Of a DNA stretch of 64,000 nt, positions 62,789-64,000 are shown piece after piece. The stretch covers positions 1,116,001 to 1,180,000 of the forward strand of contig NZ_PVZV01000001.1 in NCBI RefSeq assembly GCF_002995495.1, written 5' to 3'. The translations under genes were made by a program, and so were the position numbers. Position 1 is the stretch's first letter. The number at the start of each line of letters is the position of its first letter. Under the pieces are notes generated by a model. It saw only the letters and a program-made list of their open reading frames with translations. It was not told the origin of the DNA and searched no databases. The DNA comes from Actinocorallia populi (GTDB lineage: Bacteria; Actinomycetota; Actinomycetes; Streptosporangiales; Streptosporangiaceae).

Positions 62789-64000
62789 ATGGGTCTGACA
62801 GGGTGGCTGCGCTGGGGCTGGCGGCAGCTGACGTCCATGCGGACGGCGCTGATCCTGCTCTTCCTGGTGGCGCTGGCCTCGGTGCCGGGCTCGATCTTCC
62901 CCCAGCGGGGCCAGTCGCCGGAGCGGGTCGTCCAGTACTTCGAGGAGCACGAGACGCTCGCGCCCTGGCTGGACCGGCTGTCGCTGTTCGACGTGTTCGC
63001 CGCGCCGTGGTTCGCGGCGATCTACCTGCTGCTGTTCGTCTCGCTGGCGGGCTGCGTCCTGCCGCGCTCCTGGCAGCTCCTGCAGAACGTGCGGTCCCGG
63101 CCGCCGGCCGCGCCCAAGCGGTTCGGGCGGCTGCCGCAGAGCGCGGAGTTCCGCTCCGACGAGACGCCCGAGCAGGTGCTGGAGCAGGCCCGCCAGGCGC
63201 TGCGCAAGCGGCGGTTCCGCACGGTCGCGGACGACGGTTCGCTCGCCGCGGAGAAGGGCTACCTGCACGAGGCGGGCAACCTGGTCTTCCACCTGTCGCT
63301 GCTGGCGCTGCTCTTCGCCGTCGGCCTCGGCGCGATGTTCGGCTACCGGGGCAACCTGCTGCTGACCGAGGACACCGGCTTCTCCAACTCGGTGGCGTAC
63401 TACGGCGAGTACCACCCCGGGCACATGGTCGACCCCGACGACCTCGCGCCGTTCCAGGTGACCCTGGACGACTTCGAGGTCGACTTCGTCTCCTCGGGCG
63501 AGCAGGTCGGCCAGGCCAGGGAGTTCACCGCGAGGATGACGTACCGCGAGAGGCCCGGCGCCGCCGAGCGCTCCGAGACGGTCAGGGTGAACCACCCGCT
63601 GGAGGTGAGCGGGGCGAAGGTCTACCTGCTGGGCCACGGCTACGCCCCGACCTTCAAGGTCACCGACGGCAGGGGGAACGTCGTCTTCGACGACGCGGTC
63701 CAGTTCCTGCCGATGGACTCGGCCAACCTCGCCTCCGAGGGCGTCATCAAGGCCCCCGACGCCGAGCCTCAGCAGCTGGGCTTCCAGATGATGTTCTGGC
63801 CCACCGCCGCGCCCACGCCGGACGGCTCCTCGGTCTTCTCCTCCTTCCCCGGCCCGCTGAACCCGATGGTCGCGGTGGTCGGCGCCTTCAAGGGCGACCT
63901 CAACATGGACTCGGGCGACCCCCAGTCGGTGTACGAGCTGGACGCCGAGAAGCTGGAGATGGTGAAGGTCGAGCGCAGGGCGATGGGCGTCGGCGAGACG
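62789..64000 (+). CDS. resB: Cytochrome c biogenesis protein ResB (partial, runs off end)
   Basis: The frame is open for 404 codons to the window end. It begins MGLTGWLRWGWRQLTSMRTAL with a first membrane helix, then ASVPGSIFPQRGQSPERVVQYF, LFDVFAAPWFAAIYLLLFVSLAGC, EKGYLHEAGNLVFHLSLLALLFAVGLG, and a large exported domain. ResB partners ResC in heme transport and ligation to apocytochrome c. The ATG is one base after the ccdA stop. The C-terminal part and resC lie beyond the window. Confidence 0.93.
   Translation, partial: MGLTGWLRWGWRQLTSMRTALILLFLVALASVPGSIFPQRGQSPERVVQYFEEHETLAPWLDRLSLFDVFAAPWFAAIYLLLFVSLAGCVLPRSWQLLQNVRSRPPAAPKRFGRLPQSAEFRSDETPEQVLEQARQALRKRRFRTVADDGSLAAEKGYLHEAGNLVFHLSLLALLFAVGLGAMFGYRGNLLLTEDTGFSNSVAYYGEYHPGHMVDPDDLAPFQVTLDDFEVDFVSSGEQVGQAREFTARMTYRERPGAAERSETVRVNHPLEVSGAKVYLLGHGYAPTFKVTDGRGNVVFDDAVQFLPMDSANLASEGVIKAPDAEPQQLGFQMMFWPTAAPTPDGSSVFSSFPGPLNPMVAVVGAFKGDLNMDSGDPQSVYELDAEKLEMVKVERRAMGVGET

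Overview
The window is high-GC actinobacterial chromosome, most likely from the Streptosporangiaceae (Streptosporangium, Nonomuraea or Planobispora type). The signs are strong third-position GC bias, frequent GTG starts, stop/start overlaps (ATGA, GTGA), many leaderless-looking starts, and actinobacterial markers: Lsr2, the 32-residue ribosomal protein bS22, the short ArgA-type acetyltransferase, DUF3180, DUF2520 next to panC, a Rex-hemACDB cluster and a CobA-HemD fusion. Assignments rest on motifs read by eye. No database search was run and the family is an inference.

Layout. 1-2606 is an accessory-looking module: the end of a small protein, a DUF1023 alpha/beta hydrolase and a lipoprotein. 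It carries an internal block of clearly lower GC. 2654-5269 is the folate operon (folP, an NTF2-like gene, folB, folK, DUF3180). It converges on a lone nuoD-like gene. Two bacterial-PH membrane proteins follow, then three tandem paralogous secreted cysteine proteins (8588-10112), one with a long histidine-rich tail. 10349-18651 is a cofactor block: MidA-like methyltransferase, DUF2520 protein, panC, panD, nadB, nadC, coaX and lysS. 18746-22867 holds a LacI repressor, an HTH-only LuxR-type protein, a secreted NlpC/P60 peptidase, argA and an RDD protein. 23334-32391 holds lsr2, clpC (preceded by two ClgR-type boxes), a ScyD-like secreted protein, mutY, radA and disA.

32513-42476 has hydrolase, methyltransferase, TIM-barrel, TetR and ABC-2 exporter genes, proline dehydrogenase and proC, then a MacAB-like exporter. 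An HSL-type hydrolase and acuC are divergent across a region with a CRP-like palindrome. A phosphatase-like gene, an excisionase-type HTH gene, bS22, an epimerase, an acyltransferase and a HAD phosphatase follow.

49487-64000 is a redox, heme and cytochrome c region: a membrane protein fused to a monooxygenase-like domain, a glutaredoxin-like protein, rex with a near-consensus Rex operator in front, hemA, hemC, cobA/hemD and hemB, a small prim-pol protein, a membrane pseudokinase, hemL, a histidine phosphatase, and tlpA-ccdA-resB (resB runs off the end). The logic is tetrapyrrole synthesis under NADH/NAD control feeding cytochrome c maturation.

No tRNA, rRNA, insertion sequence, integrase or CRISPR array was recognised. 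The least ordinary material is the compositionally mosaic hydrolase/lipoprotein pair, the His-tailed secreted family with its duplicated leader, the membrane-monooxygenase fusion, the pseudokinase with a lipoprotein-like sensor domain, and several undescribed intergenic palindromes.
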